Source: Bacteroidales bacterium
Lineage (GTDB): Bacteria > Bacteroidota > Bacteroidia > Bacteroidales > UBA3824
Assembly: GCA_016286055.1 (NCBI GenBank)
Contig: JAEERW010000009.1
Coordinates: forward strand, 92,592 to 156,591
Length of the DNA: 64,000 nucleotides
Reading direction: 5' to 3'
The number at the start of each line of letters is the position of its first letter. Within the stretch, counting starts at the first letter, position 1. Below are positions 9,061 to 17,205 of this stretch, in pieces. The notes beneath the pieces were generated by a model that ran no database searches, was not told the origin of the DNA, and saw nothing but the letters and a program-made list of their open reading frames with translations. The position numbers and the translations under genes are program-made.

Positions 9061-9766
9061 AACTCACGTAGAAGCCGGAGCGGTAACAGGATTTGCCGTG
9101 GCGGTTATCTCTTACAACTGGAACCTTATACCAAATGCGTATATGGCAGTAATAGTGTTTTTTGCAACTGTAATAGGTTCATTTTTACCTGATATGGACT
9201 CTGGGCCGGGTATTCCAGTAAAGATAATATTCTCGTTTTATGCCTACTTTATGGCGGCGATGAGCCTATATTGGATGCATATGGCAGGTGCTACATTGGC
9301 TTTAAAGGTGTTTGTGCCAGCGGCTTGCTTCTTCTTTGTAAAACTAATATTGCAAGAATTTTTTAAAAAGCACACCGACCATCGAGGTATATTTCATTCA
9401 CTACCAGCATATATTCTAAGTTTCCTAATAGCCTTATTCATAGCCTCCACCACCAAACTTAACATAAGAGAACAGTTTGTAATATCGTTCGCTGTAAGTT
9501 GCGGATATTTCTGCCATCTCTTGTTAGACGAAATCTGGTCGATAAAGGCGGTGTCGGAAGGATTGGGCAAAGGCAACAAACTGAAATTCAAAGACATATT
9601 CAGCAATAAAGGTTTAAAAAAATCATTTGGCACAGCCTTAGACCTTGGTTTCAATCAAAAAGAGCGCTACCCCGGGGTAATATGCTGGATGGCAATTGCT
9701 GTGTTTGCCGTTCTCACTCACAAAACTTGGCTCGAACTTATCACGCTGATAGGCAGCGGCAAATAA
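9047..9766 (+). CDS. YdjM-like membrane-bound metal-dependent hydrolase family protein
   Basis: A 239-residue membrane protein of the YdjM/DUF457 family. It has the family histidine/aspartate pattern: an early His (KTHVEAG), the FLPDMDS motif near residue 45, the HTDHRGIFHSL motif near 105-115 and CHLLLDEIWS near 145-155, with four hydrophobic helices between them. These residues are thought to bind metal; the reaction is unknown, though some homologues are discussed as phospholipase-like hydrolases. Overlap with the PAP2 gene and the position at the end of the lipid operon suggest a membrane-lipid role. A terminator-like hairpin lies directly behind the stop. Confidence 0.82.
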   Translation: MADFKTHVEAGAVTGFAVAVISYNWNLIPNAYMAVIVFFATVIGSFLPDMDSGPGIPVKIIFSFYAYFMAAMSLYWMHMAGATLALKVFVPAACFFFVKLILQEFFKKHTDHRGIFHSLPAYILSFLIALFIASTTKLNIREQFVISFAVSCGYFCHLLLDEIWSIKAVSEGLGKGNKLKFKDIFSNKGLKKSFGTALDLGFNQKERYPGVICWMAIAVFAVLTHKTWLELITLIGSGK

Positions 9767-9793
9767 AAAACCGCCGGACATCACGTCCGACGG
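9762..9793 (-). terminator. Rho-independent terminator of the threonine-synthase-like gene
   Basis: Arms 9771-9779 and 9785-9793 form a 9-bp GC-rich stem with one mismatch and a 5-nt loop. On the minus strand it is followed by a T-rich tract (A-rich 9761-9770 on plus). It may also stop the plus-strand lipid operon, but no U-tract directly follows on that side. Confidence 0.75.
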
Positions 9794-9821
9794 CCACTAT
9801 GCAAAAATTTTTCAGTTAAAA

Positions 9822-11138
9822 CTACTTAAGAATATTTCGCCACAAACGGAACTCTAAATCCTTGCGGCTGAATGGTTTGATTTCGTCGGCTGCCGACACG
9901 CGGTCTTCGTTGTAGACATATTCTTGCAAGAAGAACGATGCACGGTCAACGCCTTCGCCCATATTTATCATCACTACGTCGCCATTGCGTACAAGGCCTT
10001 TTTTAAGAGCATCGAAATATCCGCCCATTCCCACAGCCGAAGCAGGACCGATTTTTTCTCCTGTTTTGAAAGTGATAAGGCGTGCAACGTCAACTAAACG
10101 GTCTTCGTTGAACGAGATAATTTCGCCGCCCGACTTTTTGGTGATGTCGGCAATGATAGGATATGTACCGGGAACGCCTGTGGCAAGGGTTTGAACTTTG
10201 GTCTTGGGATTTTGGATTTTTGGGAAATCATTCTGCCAACCTTCGGGGAAATTGTTAGCCTTGGCCTTTTCCCACGCCTGAGTCATCGGGTCGCATAGGC
10301 TCGGTTGCACTGAAATATAACGGGGACGCTGCTTAACAATGCCGAGGGGTTCAATCTCGTCGAAAGCCTTTTCTACAGCAATAGGACCTGTGCCGCCGCT
10401 GAGTGCTTGGAAATATACTGTGGGAGTTTCGCCAACCTGACGAAGCCATTCGTAAACCCAAGTTTTCTTAGCCTCCACACGCAGAGGGTCGGTGTTGCCG
10501 ATAGTCATTAGAATATTATTTTTGGCGGTAAACTCGCCAGCAATCTTTTTAGCAAAAGCATAGTCGCCTTTGCAGATAACAGCCTTTTGACCGTAACTGC
10601 TAACCGATGCAATATTCTCTATTACAGCATCTTCGGGCATAAACACATAGAGCGAGATGCCAGCCATAGCCAGATAGTGCGAAAAAGCGTTGGCTGTGTT
10701 GCCAGTGCTTGCCACAGCGTATTCGTTGATGCCGCACTCCTTGAGAACCGAAGCAGCGAGTGTGCCTGCGATATCCTTGAAAGTGCGTGTGGCGTTGCCT
10801 GTATTGTGACGCATTACATAAACCTTGCAATCGGTGTTGTATTCCTTGCGTGCAAATTCCTCAAGAAACTGCCAACGGTCGATTTGGGGAACGCCCTCTC
10901 CCGCCGAAACTATGTTTTCCTTCTTGTCTAACGGCAAGAAATCGAAATAATGCCAAAGGCTTTTAACGTCGTCCTTAGTACTGAATAGGTTTTTCAGTTT
11001 GCTAAGGTCGGCGGTATATTTGGTGTCGACAAAATTTTTTCCACATTCGGGACACTTCTGACCGAGTTTAAACCACTCGTCAAAAGAGTTGATTTTGTGT
11101 CCGCAACTACGGCAGACAAAATAATATTTTTGGCTCAT
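9822..11138 (-). CDS. Threonine-synthase-like PLP enzyme with N-terminal zinc ribbon
   Basis: A fold-type II PLP enzyme of 438 residues, related to archaeal threonine synthase and cysteate synthase. The N-terminus has a zinc ribbon (CRSCGHK ... CPECGK). The PLP lysine is in RTFKDIAGT (about residue 120), followed by the substrate/PLP loop STGNTANAF and the phosphate loop LSGGTGPIAVEKAF. It differs from the standard bacterial ThrC, which lacks the zinc ribbon and starts differently. Substrate is therefore open: phosphohomoserine, or another beta/gamma-replacement such as phosphoserine plus sulfite to cysteate. I chose ATG 11138, since upstream frame runs into the neighbouring gene. It lies 10 bp after a double-VOC gene, so the two are co-transcribed. 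Confidence 0.82.
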   Translation of the reverse strand: MSQKYYFVCRSCGHKINSFDEWFKLGQKCPECGKNFVDTKYTADLSKLKNLFSTKDDVKSLWHYFDFLPLDKKENIVSAGEGVPQIDRWQFLEEFARKEYNTDCKVYVMRHNTGNATRTFKDIAGTLAASVLKECGINEYAVASTGNTANAFSHYLAMAGISLYVFMPEDAVIENIASVSSYGQKAVICKGDYAFAKKIAGEFTAKNNILMTIGNTDPLRVEAKKTWVYEWLRQVGETPTVYFQALSGGTGPIAVEKAFDEIEPLGIVKQRPRYISVQPSLCDPMTQAWEKAKANNFPEGWQNDFPKIQNPKTKVQTLATGVPGTYPIIADITKKSGGEIISFNEDRLVDVARLITFKTGEKIGPASAVGMGGYFDALKKGLVRNGDVVMINMGEGVDRASFFLQEYVYNEDRVSAADEIKPFSRKDLEFRLWRNILK

Positions 11139-11148
11139 AATCAGTGAA

Positions 11149-12345
11149 TTATTTATTATTTTCAGATTCTTGTTCAAGTTTGTTTTTGAGATTTTCGGCG
11201 CATTGGTCGGCAATCTTTGATTTCTCCTTGGCAGTGCGCGACGAGGTGTAGTCGGCACCCTTGCGCAAGAAACGCAGACCGCCCATAATAAAGTTTGGCA
11301 GAGCCTTTTCGGGGTCGCGTTTTTTGAGGTTGATGCCAATGTTAAACTTCTCGAGCACAGGAATATAGTAAGTTTCCACAAACTCAATAAGGTTGCCATC
11401 GGGGTCTTCGATATAAGTAAAGTGACCCGAAGCGCCGCCCATATCAAAAATTTCAGCCTCAGATTCGTAAGCCTCAGGGTTGCTGTCGGTTTGGAAATAT
11501 ACGCCCTTGCTTTCGCAAAAATCTTTGAGATCTTTCATATTTTTGATATCAAAGCATATCTGAATAAAACCGGGGTCGCCCCAAAGGTGAGTTTTAAAAT
11601 CGTAAATTTTACGCGGTTGACGCTCGCTGTCAACAAGTTGCACAAGTTCTATCTGCGAAACGTTGAGGAAGTTTGAGAACGGACCTTTGCGCTCTTGCGA
11701 ATGAGACAGCAGCACACGACGGTAACGCTCATCACCACCGGGTAAATTGGCAAAGTCTTCAAACACACCAGTTTCGTCGTACACCACAGTGTCGTAACCG
11801 AGAATTTCATCGTAAAACTTCATCGATTTTTCCATATCCGACACGCCTACGATAGCGCCGTAGATTCCGCCGGTTTTGGATTCGGTTTCTTGGAAAGTGG
11901 TATCATTCTGCACCACTTCAAAAAGATTACCAAAAGGATCTTCTACAAAGAAATGATCACGGCCGTCGATAGTCTTGGAAAATTTAGAACGGATTTTTCC
12001 GCCCGTAGTCTTAAACTTGAGGTAAGCGGCTGCCACAGTGCTACTTTTGATTTTTCCAATAAAAGTACCGAGGTCGCCAAGCATCACCGTAAACGGTGCT
12101 TTTTGCGGTTTGCGCGACGTGTATTGCCAGATTTCTAATCCGCCGCCGCCTTGCATATTGTAAGCCAATATTGTGTGACGAGTTTGAGGACGGTGGTCGG
12201 TGTAAGGCTGCATAAGAGCCGCCTCGCCGGGTGCATCGCTGAGAAGGATATCGAACCCGAAGTTCTCTCTGTACCAATTCCACGCTTTGTAGACGTTTTC
12301 AACGCCCACTCCTAATTGCTGTATTCCGCTGATTGTAAATGCCAT
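11149..12345 (-). CDS. Double-domain VOC (glyoxalase/dioxygenase fold) protein
   Basis: A 398-residue protein with two vicinal-oxygen-chelate modules, about 3-150 and 160-345, then a Lys/Glu-rich tail. The first begins ISGIQQLGVGVENVYKA and has HFFVEDPFGNLFEVVQ; the second begins YGAIVGVSDMEKSMKFYDEIL and ends FTYIEDPDGNLIEFVE. The 'DPDGN..EfvE' glutamates and an early histidine-type position are the usual metal ligands of VOC enzymes, though the first domain's opening strand has Gln in place of His. Reaction is unknown; glyoxalase, dioxygenase or isomerase are all possible. It leads the two-gene operon with the PLP enzyme, so it may act on the same substrate or product. Confidence 0.85.
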   Translation of the reverse strand: MAFTISGIQQLGVGVENVYKAWNWYRENFGFDILLSDAPGEAALMQPYTDHRPQTRHTILAYNMQGGGGLEIWQYTSRKPQKAPFTVMLGDLGTFIGKIKSSTVAAAYLKFKTTGGKIRSKFSKTIDGRDHFFVEDPFGNLFEVVQNDTTFQETESKTGGIYGAIVGVSDMEKSMKFYDEILGYDTVVYDETGVFEDFANLPGGDERYRRVLLSHSQERKGPFSNFLNVSQIELVQLVDSERQPRKIYDFKTHLWGDPGFIQICFDIKNMKDLKDFCESKGVYFQTDSNPEAYESEAEIFDMGGASGHFTYIEDPDGNLIEFVETYYIPVLEKFNIGINLKKRDPEKALPNFIMGGLRFLRKGADYTSSRTAKEKSKIADQCAENLKNKLEQESENNK

Positions 12346-12397
12346 ATCTATTAAAAATTATGTGTTTCATATAAAAAACAGGCGCAATTGCCTAATG

Positions 12398-12405
12398 CAA
12401 ATCTA
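12398..12405 (-). promoter_or_regulatory. -7 element of the VOC/PLP operon
   Basis: On the minus strand TAGATTTG matches TAnnTTTG, 53 bp before the VOC start codon. No clear TTTG lies at the -33 position. Confidence 0.5.
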
Positions 12406-12448
12406 CACATTATTTTTTAAAAGATAACAATAAGAGGCAAAAAAAGTG

Positions 12449-12456
12449 TATTTTTG
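12449..12456 (+). promoter_or_regulatory. -7 element of rimO
   Basis: TATTTTTG matches TAnnTTTG and ends 22 bp before the rimO ATG. The -33 box is weak. This and the opposing element 43 bp away make a compact divergent promoter region. Confidence 0.55.
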
Positions 12457-12478
12457 CAGCAAATCCACACTATAAAAT

Positions 12479-13777
12479 ATGGACAAAAAAACAATATCAA
12501 TCATAACGCTCGGATGCAGCAAAAATACCGTTGACAGTGAAGACCTTGCCACCCGTCTACACAGCCGCTACAATGTGGTATATGGCGAACACGGCAATGC
12601 CGACATTGTGGTAATCAACACCTGCGGATTTATTCTCGACGCCAAACAGGAATCGATCGACACCATTCTGCAATACGCCAGAATGAAACAAGAAGGAGAA
12701 ATAGAACACTTGTTTGTATTCGGCTGCCTATCACAACGTTACAAAAAAGATTTGGAAAAAGAGATACCCGAAGTTGACGAATTTTTCGGGGTGGATAGTC
12801 TGCAAGATATTCTCAACAAACTCGACTGCCAAACATTCACCGAAGGCGGCATAGCACGAAGTCTTTCCACACCCAAACATTATGCATATATAAAGGTGTC
12901 GGAAGGCTGCAACCGTATGTGCGCATTTTGTGCAATACCCTATATCAGAGGACGTTACATTTCGCGACCGATAGAAGATATTGTAAACGAAGTAAAACTT
13001 TTGGCTGAAAACGGTACTACTGAGTTTAACCTCATAGCGCAAGACCTAAGTTACTATGGCAAAGATATTTACAACGAATACGCATTACCCCGTCTTGTGG
13101 AACAATTAGACAATATAGACAAAGTGCGTTGGATACGCCTGCACTACACCTATCCCAACAATTTCCCCTTGGAGACCCTCGCACTGATGAAACGCAGCAA
13201 AAAAATCTGTCACTACTTAGACATTCCGCTGCAGCACATCAACGACCGTGTGCTATCAAAGATGAAACGCGGACATACCAAACAGGAGACTATGGAACTG
13301 CTGAAACGTTTCCACGAGGAGATACCCGACATAGCACTGCGTACAAGTCTCTTGGTTGGATTTCCGGGCGAAACCGACCTCGCATTCGATGAACTTGTGG
13401 AATTTGTAAAAGAAATTAAGTTCGACCGTCTCGGTGTGTTTACCTACTCAGCCGAAGAAGGCACATACAGCGCAGAGCATTTCGCCGACCGTATTTCGCA
13501 GAAAAAGAAAGACGAAAGAGCCGCCAAGATAATGGCTATTCAGCAGAAAATATCTCTGCAACAGAACGTTGCCAAGATAGGACGCACATTCAACATAGTA
13601 ATAGACCGCACCGAAGGCGAATACTTTGTAGGACGCACAATGCAGGATTCGCCCGAAGTAGACAACGAAGTGTTGATAAAACAATCCACTGCACCAAAAT
13701 TAAAAATCGGACATTATTACGATGTAAAAATCATTGACGCAGAGGAGTTTGACCTTTATGCAGAACCTATTCATTAA
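12479..13777 (+). CDS. rimO: Ribosomal protein uS12 methylthiotransferase RimO
   Basis: Radical-SAM enzyme that adds a methylthio group to an aspartate of ribosomal protein uS12. The 432-residue protein has the N-terminal UPF0004 domain with its three cluster-binding cysteines (TLGCSKN, INTCGF, GCLSQRY), the radical-SAM motif CNRMCAFC (about residues 144-151) and a C-terminal TRAM domain from about 365. The residues IPYIRGRYISRP after the cluster motif and the short TRAM domain favour RimO over the tRNA enzyme MiaB. It is monocistronic: own promoter upstream, and the next gene is convergent. Confidence 0.96.
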   Translation: MDKKTISIITLGCSKNTVDSEDLATRLHSRYNVVYGEHGNADIVVINTCGFILDAKQESIDTILQYARMKQEGEIEHLFVFGCLSQRYKKDLEKEIPEVDEFFGVDSLQDILNKLDCQTFTEGGIARSLSTPKHYAYIKVSEGCNRMCAFCAIPYIRGRYISRPIEDIVNEVKLLAENGTTEFNLIAQDLSYYGKDIYNEYALPRLVEQLDNIDKVRWIRLHYTYPNNFPLETLALMKRSKKICHYLDIPLQHINDRVLSKMKRGHTKQETMELLKRFHEEIPDIALRTSLLVGFPGETDLAFDELVEFVKEIKFDRLGVFTYSAEEGTYSAEHFADRISQKKKDERAAKIMAIQQKISLQQNVAKIGRTFNIVIDRTEGEYFVGRTMQDSPEVDNEVLIKQSTAPKLKIGHYYDVKIIDAEEFDLYAEPIH

Positions 13778-13972
13778 AATGAACAAAATGAACGATGACA
13801 ACGTTGCCAGAAGAGGTCTATCTTTGTATCGCAATAAATAAAAGAACCATTAACACGACCTAAATTATCAATATATTACAACCAAATCAAACTTTTTTAT
13901 AATAGAAGTCTTTTTATAATCAGCTTTTTTAGAAACAAAGGTACGGTAACAACCGAAAACTATTGAAAACAA

Positions 13973-14008
13973 AATCCCCGAGGAAATACTCCCCGGGGAT
14001 TTTTTTTA
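13973..14008. terminator. Bidirectional terminator between rimO and the polysaccharide locus
   Basis: Arms AATCCCCG (13973-13980) and CGGGGATT (13994-14001) form an 8-bp stem with a 13-nt loop that can pair further, followed by a T8 run on plus. On minus the stem is followed by GGGGATTTTGTTTT, so it probably also ends the long minus-strand polysaccharide transcript. The 195 bp between rimO and this hairpin (13778-13972) hold no convincing gene. Confidence 0.8.
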
Positions 14009-14032
14009 TAAAGGTTTATAAAGAAACAAATC

Positions 14033-14812
14033 TTATTTTTTAAACCACGTATTATAAAACTCAATGTAAGATTCGTTTTGAATCTCATTTTCGTTATTCA
14101 AAAACGAAACACTGCCATCTTCCTTATGATTGATAACGATAGATGAATCATAATAAATTTTTATACCCTTCTCACGAGCCAGCATAGCCAGATGAGCTTC
14201 TTCTACAAAGAGGAACATTTTTTCGTTGTAGAGTGGGAACAGCACTTGTAACGCATTGAAAGGCACAATAAAAAAAGATCCATGAGCGGCAAACACATAG
14301 CCTTTTTTATGAAAAAGGAGATAAACTTCCCGTATAAATCTACTGTAAATCCAACATAATATTGTCAAACGGCTACGGCGTTTGATAAAGAAATATTTTA
14401 TTTTTTCATACAACTTAGAATAAAATGGCAGATACGGATTCTGATTTTTGCCCCTAATTGTAAGAATCTTTGGCGCGGTAATATGCTTGGACGACAATTG
14501 GTTGACATCAAGTTTTTGAATTTCGATATCGGCATTGGAAATTATCAGATAACGAAACTGATAATTGTTTAAAGCATATTCGCATCCACGGTTGTTGCCA
14601 TAGCCATAGCCTTTGTTTTCCACATTGAGAAAATCGGCATTGTGGGCAAGAGCAATAGCCTCGAACTTAGCCCGTGAATCATCATCATAAAAACTATTTA
14701 CCACCACCACCTTGGCATTGGGAGTTTTCAAAGATGTGAAAAAATCTTCCAAATCTTTGGTGTTGCGATAAACCAAAACGACAAATACAAAATCGTAGAC
14801 AATCGGTGACAT
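14033..14812 (-). CDS. Glycosyltransferase, GT2-like (rhamnosyltransferase type)
   Basis: A 259-residue GT-A fold transferase without membrane anchor, last gene of the polysaccharide locus. It starts VFVVLVYRN, has the nucleotide-binding VVVNSFYDDDS segment and the metal-binding D-x-D equivalent as ISNADIEI (about residues 93-100). A later acidic patch FVEEAHLAML matches the catalytic 'E/D-E' region of WbbL-like rhamnosyltransferases. Acceptor and sugar cannot be told from sequence. It begins 2 bp after the next GT2, so the two are translationally close. Confidence 0.83.
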   Translation of the reverse strand: MSPIVYDFVFVVLVYRNTKDLEDFFTSLKTPNAKVVVVNSFYDDDSRAKFEAIALAHNADFLNVENKGYGYGNNRGCEYALNNYQFRYLIISNADIEIQKLDVNQLSSKHITAPKILTIRGKNQNPYLPFYSKLYEKIKYFFIKRRSRLTILCWIYSRFIREVYLLFHKKGYVFAAHGSFFIVPFNALQVLFPLYNEKMFLFVEEAHLAMLAREKGIKIYYDSSIVINHKEDGSVSFLNNENEIQNESYIEFYNTWFKK

Positions 14813-14814
14813 AA

Positions 14815-15579
14815 TTACACTCTCTTTTTCAGAGCGTTAAAAGCAAAACAACATGTATTTATCAAGGCTGATAATCTGCCAATGCTTTCAAACTGAGTTT
14901 GAATCTGATATATTTGTCGAAGGCTGTCTAACTTATTTGACGACAATGATTTTTTGCTAACGCGATAATGTGTAAGCACTTGATTGATTCCTCTAAAAAT
15001 ATTTCCAGGCCGCATAAGCATAAGCCAAGTGGCATAATCCTGGCCCGAACGCATCAGAGGCATTTTAAACCGTCCCGCCTTTTCCCTATCCACAATTACG
15101 GTGGATGTAGAAATCATAGTATTGTGCAACAGGAACTTATAGTCAATTGTATCATTCACATTGCGAATTTTGCCAAGAGGATTGCCGTTGTCATCGATAG
15201 TGTCGGAGGCGGTGCAAGATGCAAAAGCATCGGTTTCAAGCATAAACGCCATCTGACATTCGAGTTTTTGCGGTTCCCAAATGTCATCGCTATCCAAAAA
15301 AGCCACAAACCTGCCTTTGGCTATATTAAGAGCGGTGTTTCTTGCAACAGCGGCTCCTTGATTCTGCGCTAAACGATGGTAGAAAATATTTGGATACTGA
15401 GATTGAAATTTAGATATAATTTCTGGGGACCTATCAGTAGAACAATCATCCACCAAAACCAATTCCCAATCTTTAAATGTTTGATTAATAATCGACAACA
15501 ACGAAGTTTCAAGATATTTAGCCGCATTGTAGACTGGCATTACCACCGAAACAGTGTTGTTGCTGAACTCCTCCAACAT
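14815..15579 (-). CDS. Glycosyltransferase family 2
   Basis: A 254-residue GT2 enzyme. It shows the textbook start SVVMPVYNAAKYLE, the nucleotide-binding LVLVDDCSTDRS (about residues 36-47), the metal-binding AFLDSDDIWEP (about 92-102) and a catalytic-region QDYATWL (about 174-180). It is close to the WcaA/teichuronic-acid type of transferase that adds hexoses or hexosamines to lipid-linked oligosaccharides on the inner face of the inner membrane. It directly follows the BCAT-like gene (1 bp gap). Confidence 0.9.
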   Translation of the reverse strand: MLEEFSNNTVSVVMPVYNAAKYLETSLLSIINQTFKDWELVLVDDCSTDRSPEIISKFQSQYPNIFYHRLAQNQGAAVARNTALNIAKGRFVAFLDSDDIWEPQKLECQMAFMLETDAFASCTASDTIDDNGNPLGKIRNVNDTIDYKFLLHNTMISTSTVIVDREKAGRFKMPLMRSGQDYATWLMLMRPGNIFRGINQVLTHYRVSKKSLSSNKLDSLRQIYQIQTQFESIGRLSALINTCCFAFNALKKRV

Positions 15580-15580
15580 A

Positions 15581-16507
15581 CTAATAAATAGGTGTTAGCC
15601 AATCGGTGTGCAAGGGATTTCTACCGCAAACACATTCAAGATATATTAAATGCAGATTGTGGGTAAGTTCACCCTCCATGCCATTATTAATCAAATACTT
15701 ATCAACCGACACCACTGGGGTTATCTCCATAGCCGAACCACAAAGAAAAGCCTCGTCGGCAGTGTAAAGTTCGGTGCGGTCGATAGTGCGTTCAATGGTT
15801 TCAATGCCGTTTTCGCGAGCAAGAATAAGAATAGTGTCGCGTGTGATGCTCTCCAAAACACTGTCGGTAAACATCGGAGTGATAAGGCATCCGTTTTTAA
15901 CTATAAACAAGCACGAGCCAGGACCCTCCGAAACCTTGCCAAACTCGTTGAGAAAAATGGTAGTGTCGTAGCCGTTGCGGAGCGCCTCACGTTGAGCCAT
16001 ACGGCTGTTGATATAGTTAGCTCCACACTTGATACGTGGCGAAAGCACATTGTCGCTGATTCTGCGCCAAGAACTTACGCAACAATTCAAGCCCTTTTTG
16101 TTGTATTCGGGATTGGTTTTTGCCTTAGCAATCGGAGAAACAAACATACCTGCCTTTTCGCTCGAATGCCATGTACCGAAACCATCTACAAAAATTGTCT
16201 GACGCACTGCAATGTCCTCGCGATAGTTGTTTGCCTTAATCACCTGAACAAAAGCCTCTTGCAAATCTTCATAAGAATATTTTTCTTCGATTTGCAAAAG
16301 ATGCACTGATTGCAAAAGTCGGCGGTAATGCTCTTTTAACCTAAACGCATACAGTTGGTTACGTTCCTTACTCCAATAGCAACGTATGCCTTCGAACACA
16401 TTAAGTCCGAACTGAGCCGACGGCGACAAAACATTGATTTTTGCGTCGTTGACATTTATAATATCACCATTAAGCCAAATTAGGCGGTTAGATTCTTTGT
16501 TTTCCAT
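15581..16507 (-). CDS. Class IV aminotransferase, branched-chain (BCAT) type
   Basis: A 308-residue fold-type IV PLP aminotransferase. It has the IlvE/DAT features: a GLNVFEGIRCYW start region, PLP lysine region RIKCGANYINSRMA (Lys about 166), 'EALRNGYDTTIFLNEFGKVSEGPGSCLF' spread over 175-203, and TITRDTIL. BCAT enzymes make Leu, Ile and Val, but this gene lies inside a polysaccharide operon between a phosphoglycosyltransferase and a glycosyltransferase. It may therefore aminate a special 2-oxo acid. The nearby HpcH-type aldolase and DapDC-like decarboxylase would fit such a route. It could also simply be a housekeeping ilvE carried by the locus. Confidence 0.85.
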   Translation of the reverse strand: MENKESNRLIWLNGDIINVNDAKINVLSPSAQFGLNVFEGIRCYWSKERNQLYAFRLKEHYRRLLQSVHLLQIEEKYSYEDLQEAFVQVIKANNYREDIAVRQTIFVDGFGTWHSSEKAGMFVSPIAKAKTNPEYNKKGLNCCVSSWRRISDNVLSPRIKCGANYINSRMAQREALRNGYDTTIFLNEFGKVSEGPGSCLFIVKNGCLITPMFTDSVLESITRDTILILARENGIETIERTIDRTELYTADEAFLCGSAMEITPVVSVDKYLINNGMEGELTHNLHLIYLECVCGRNPLHTDWLTPIY

Positions 16508-16522
16508 ACCGCAAAAATAGAA

Positions 16523-17200
16523 TTAATCGGGCAAATGTGCAATTCTTTTTACCTCTTCGTCGGAAAGTTCAGCCGATTCAATGTCGGACATATCTTCGGA
16601 AATCTTTGACTCATTGATATTTTTCTTAGTAAAAACCTTAAAAAGAGTCCACCACATTATTTTTATATCGAGCCAAAAACCTTCGGATTTATAACGGTCA
16701 ACATATTGGTTGTCGAGCGTAACCTTCTCATCCCAAGAGTTTTCGTTGCGACCCTTAACTTGGGCAAGACCTGTGATGCCACCTTTCACTTCAAAGCGCT
16801 TCTTGTATTTTTTATTAAGGGTATCGAAATCGCCGAGTTCGTATGTTACGCATGGACGAGGACCAACAATAGAGATGTCGCCTTTGATAACATTCAGTAG
16901 TTGAGGGAGTTCATCAATGCTTGTTTTTCTTAGGAACTTACCCACACGAGTAACACGTGGGTCGTTGTCGTAAGAGAAAAGACCCGTGCCAATATTTTCG
17001 GCATTAACCACCATTGAGCGGAATTTCAGCATTTTAAACACCTTTCCACCCTTGGTACGGCGACCTTGCGCAAACAAAATAGGACCCTTAGAGTCTATTT
17101 TAATAGCCAAAGCCACAAATATCCACACTGGGAGCAACAAAATAGTTGCCACCAAACAGGATACAATGTCAAAAAAACGTTTGAGAAAATTGCTGAACAT
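16523..17200 (-). CDS. Initiating sugar-phosphate transferase (monotopic phosphoglycosyltransferase)
   Basis: Transfers a sugar-1-phosphate from a nucleotide sugar to undecaprenyl phosphate, starting assembly of a repeat unit. The 225-residue protein has the single re-entrant N-terminal membrane segment (about 8-32), 'FKMLKFRSM', the catalytic Glu-Asp region as [12 protein letters not shown], and SIVGPRP (about 115-121), all diagnostic of PglC/WbaP catalytic domains. The C-terminus carries an unusual acidic extension (ISEDMSDIESAELSDEEV). A second enzyme of the same family is at 28169-28777, so the locus may hold two initiation systems. Confidence 0.93.
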   Translation of the reverse strand: MFSNFLKRFFDIVSCLVATILLLPVWIFVALAIKIDSKGPILFAQGRRTKGGKVFKMLKFRSMVVNAENIGTGLFSYDNDPRVTRVGKFLRKTSIDELPQLLNVIKGDISIVGPRPCVTYELGDFDTLNKKYKKRFEVKGGITGLAQVKGRNENSWDEKVTLDNQYVDRYKSEGFWLDIKIMWWTLFKVFTKKNINESKISEDMSDIESAELSDEEVKRIAHLPD

Positions 17201-17205
17201 CAGCC

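Noticed and set aside
9822..11447. Longer 541-residue version of the threonine-synthase-like protein
   Set aside because: The extra 103 residues come from reading through the end of the VOC gene in another frame; the zinc-ribbon start at 11138 is the natural N-terminus.
13782..13841. Short 20-codon frame after rimO
   Set aside because: Too short to judge, no promoter element or similarity; likely chance.
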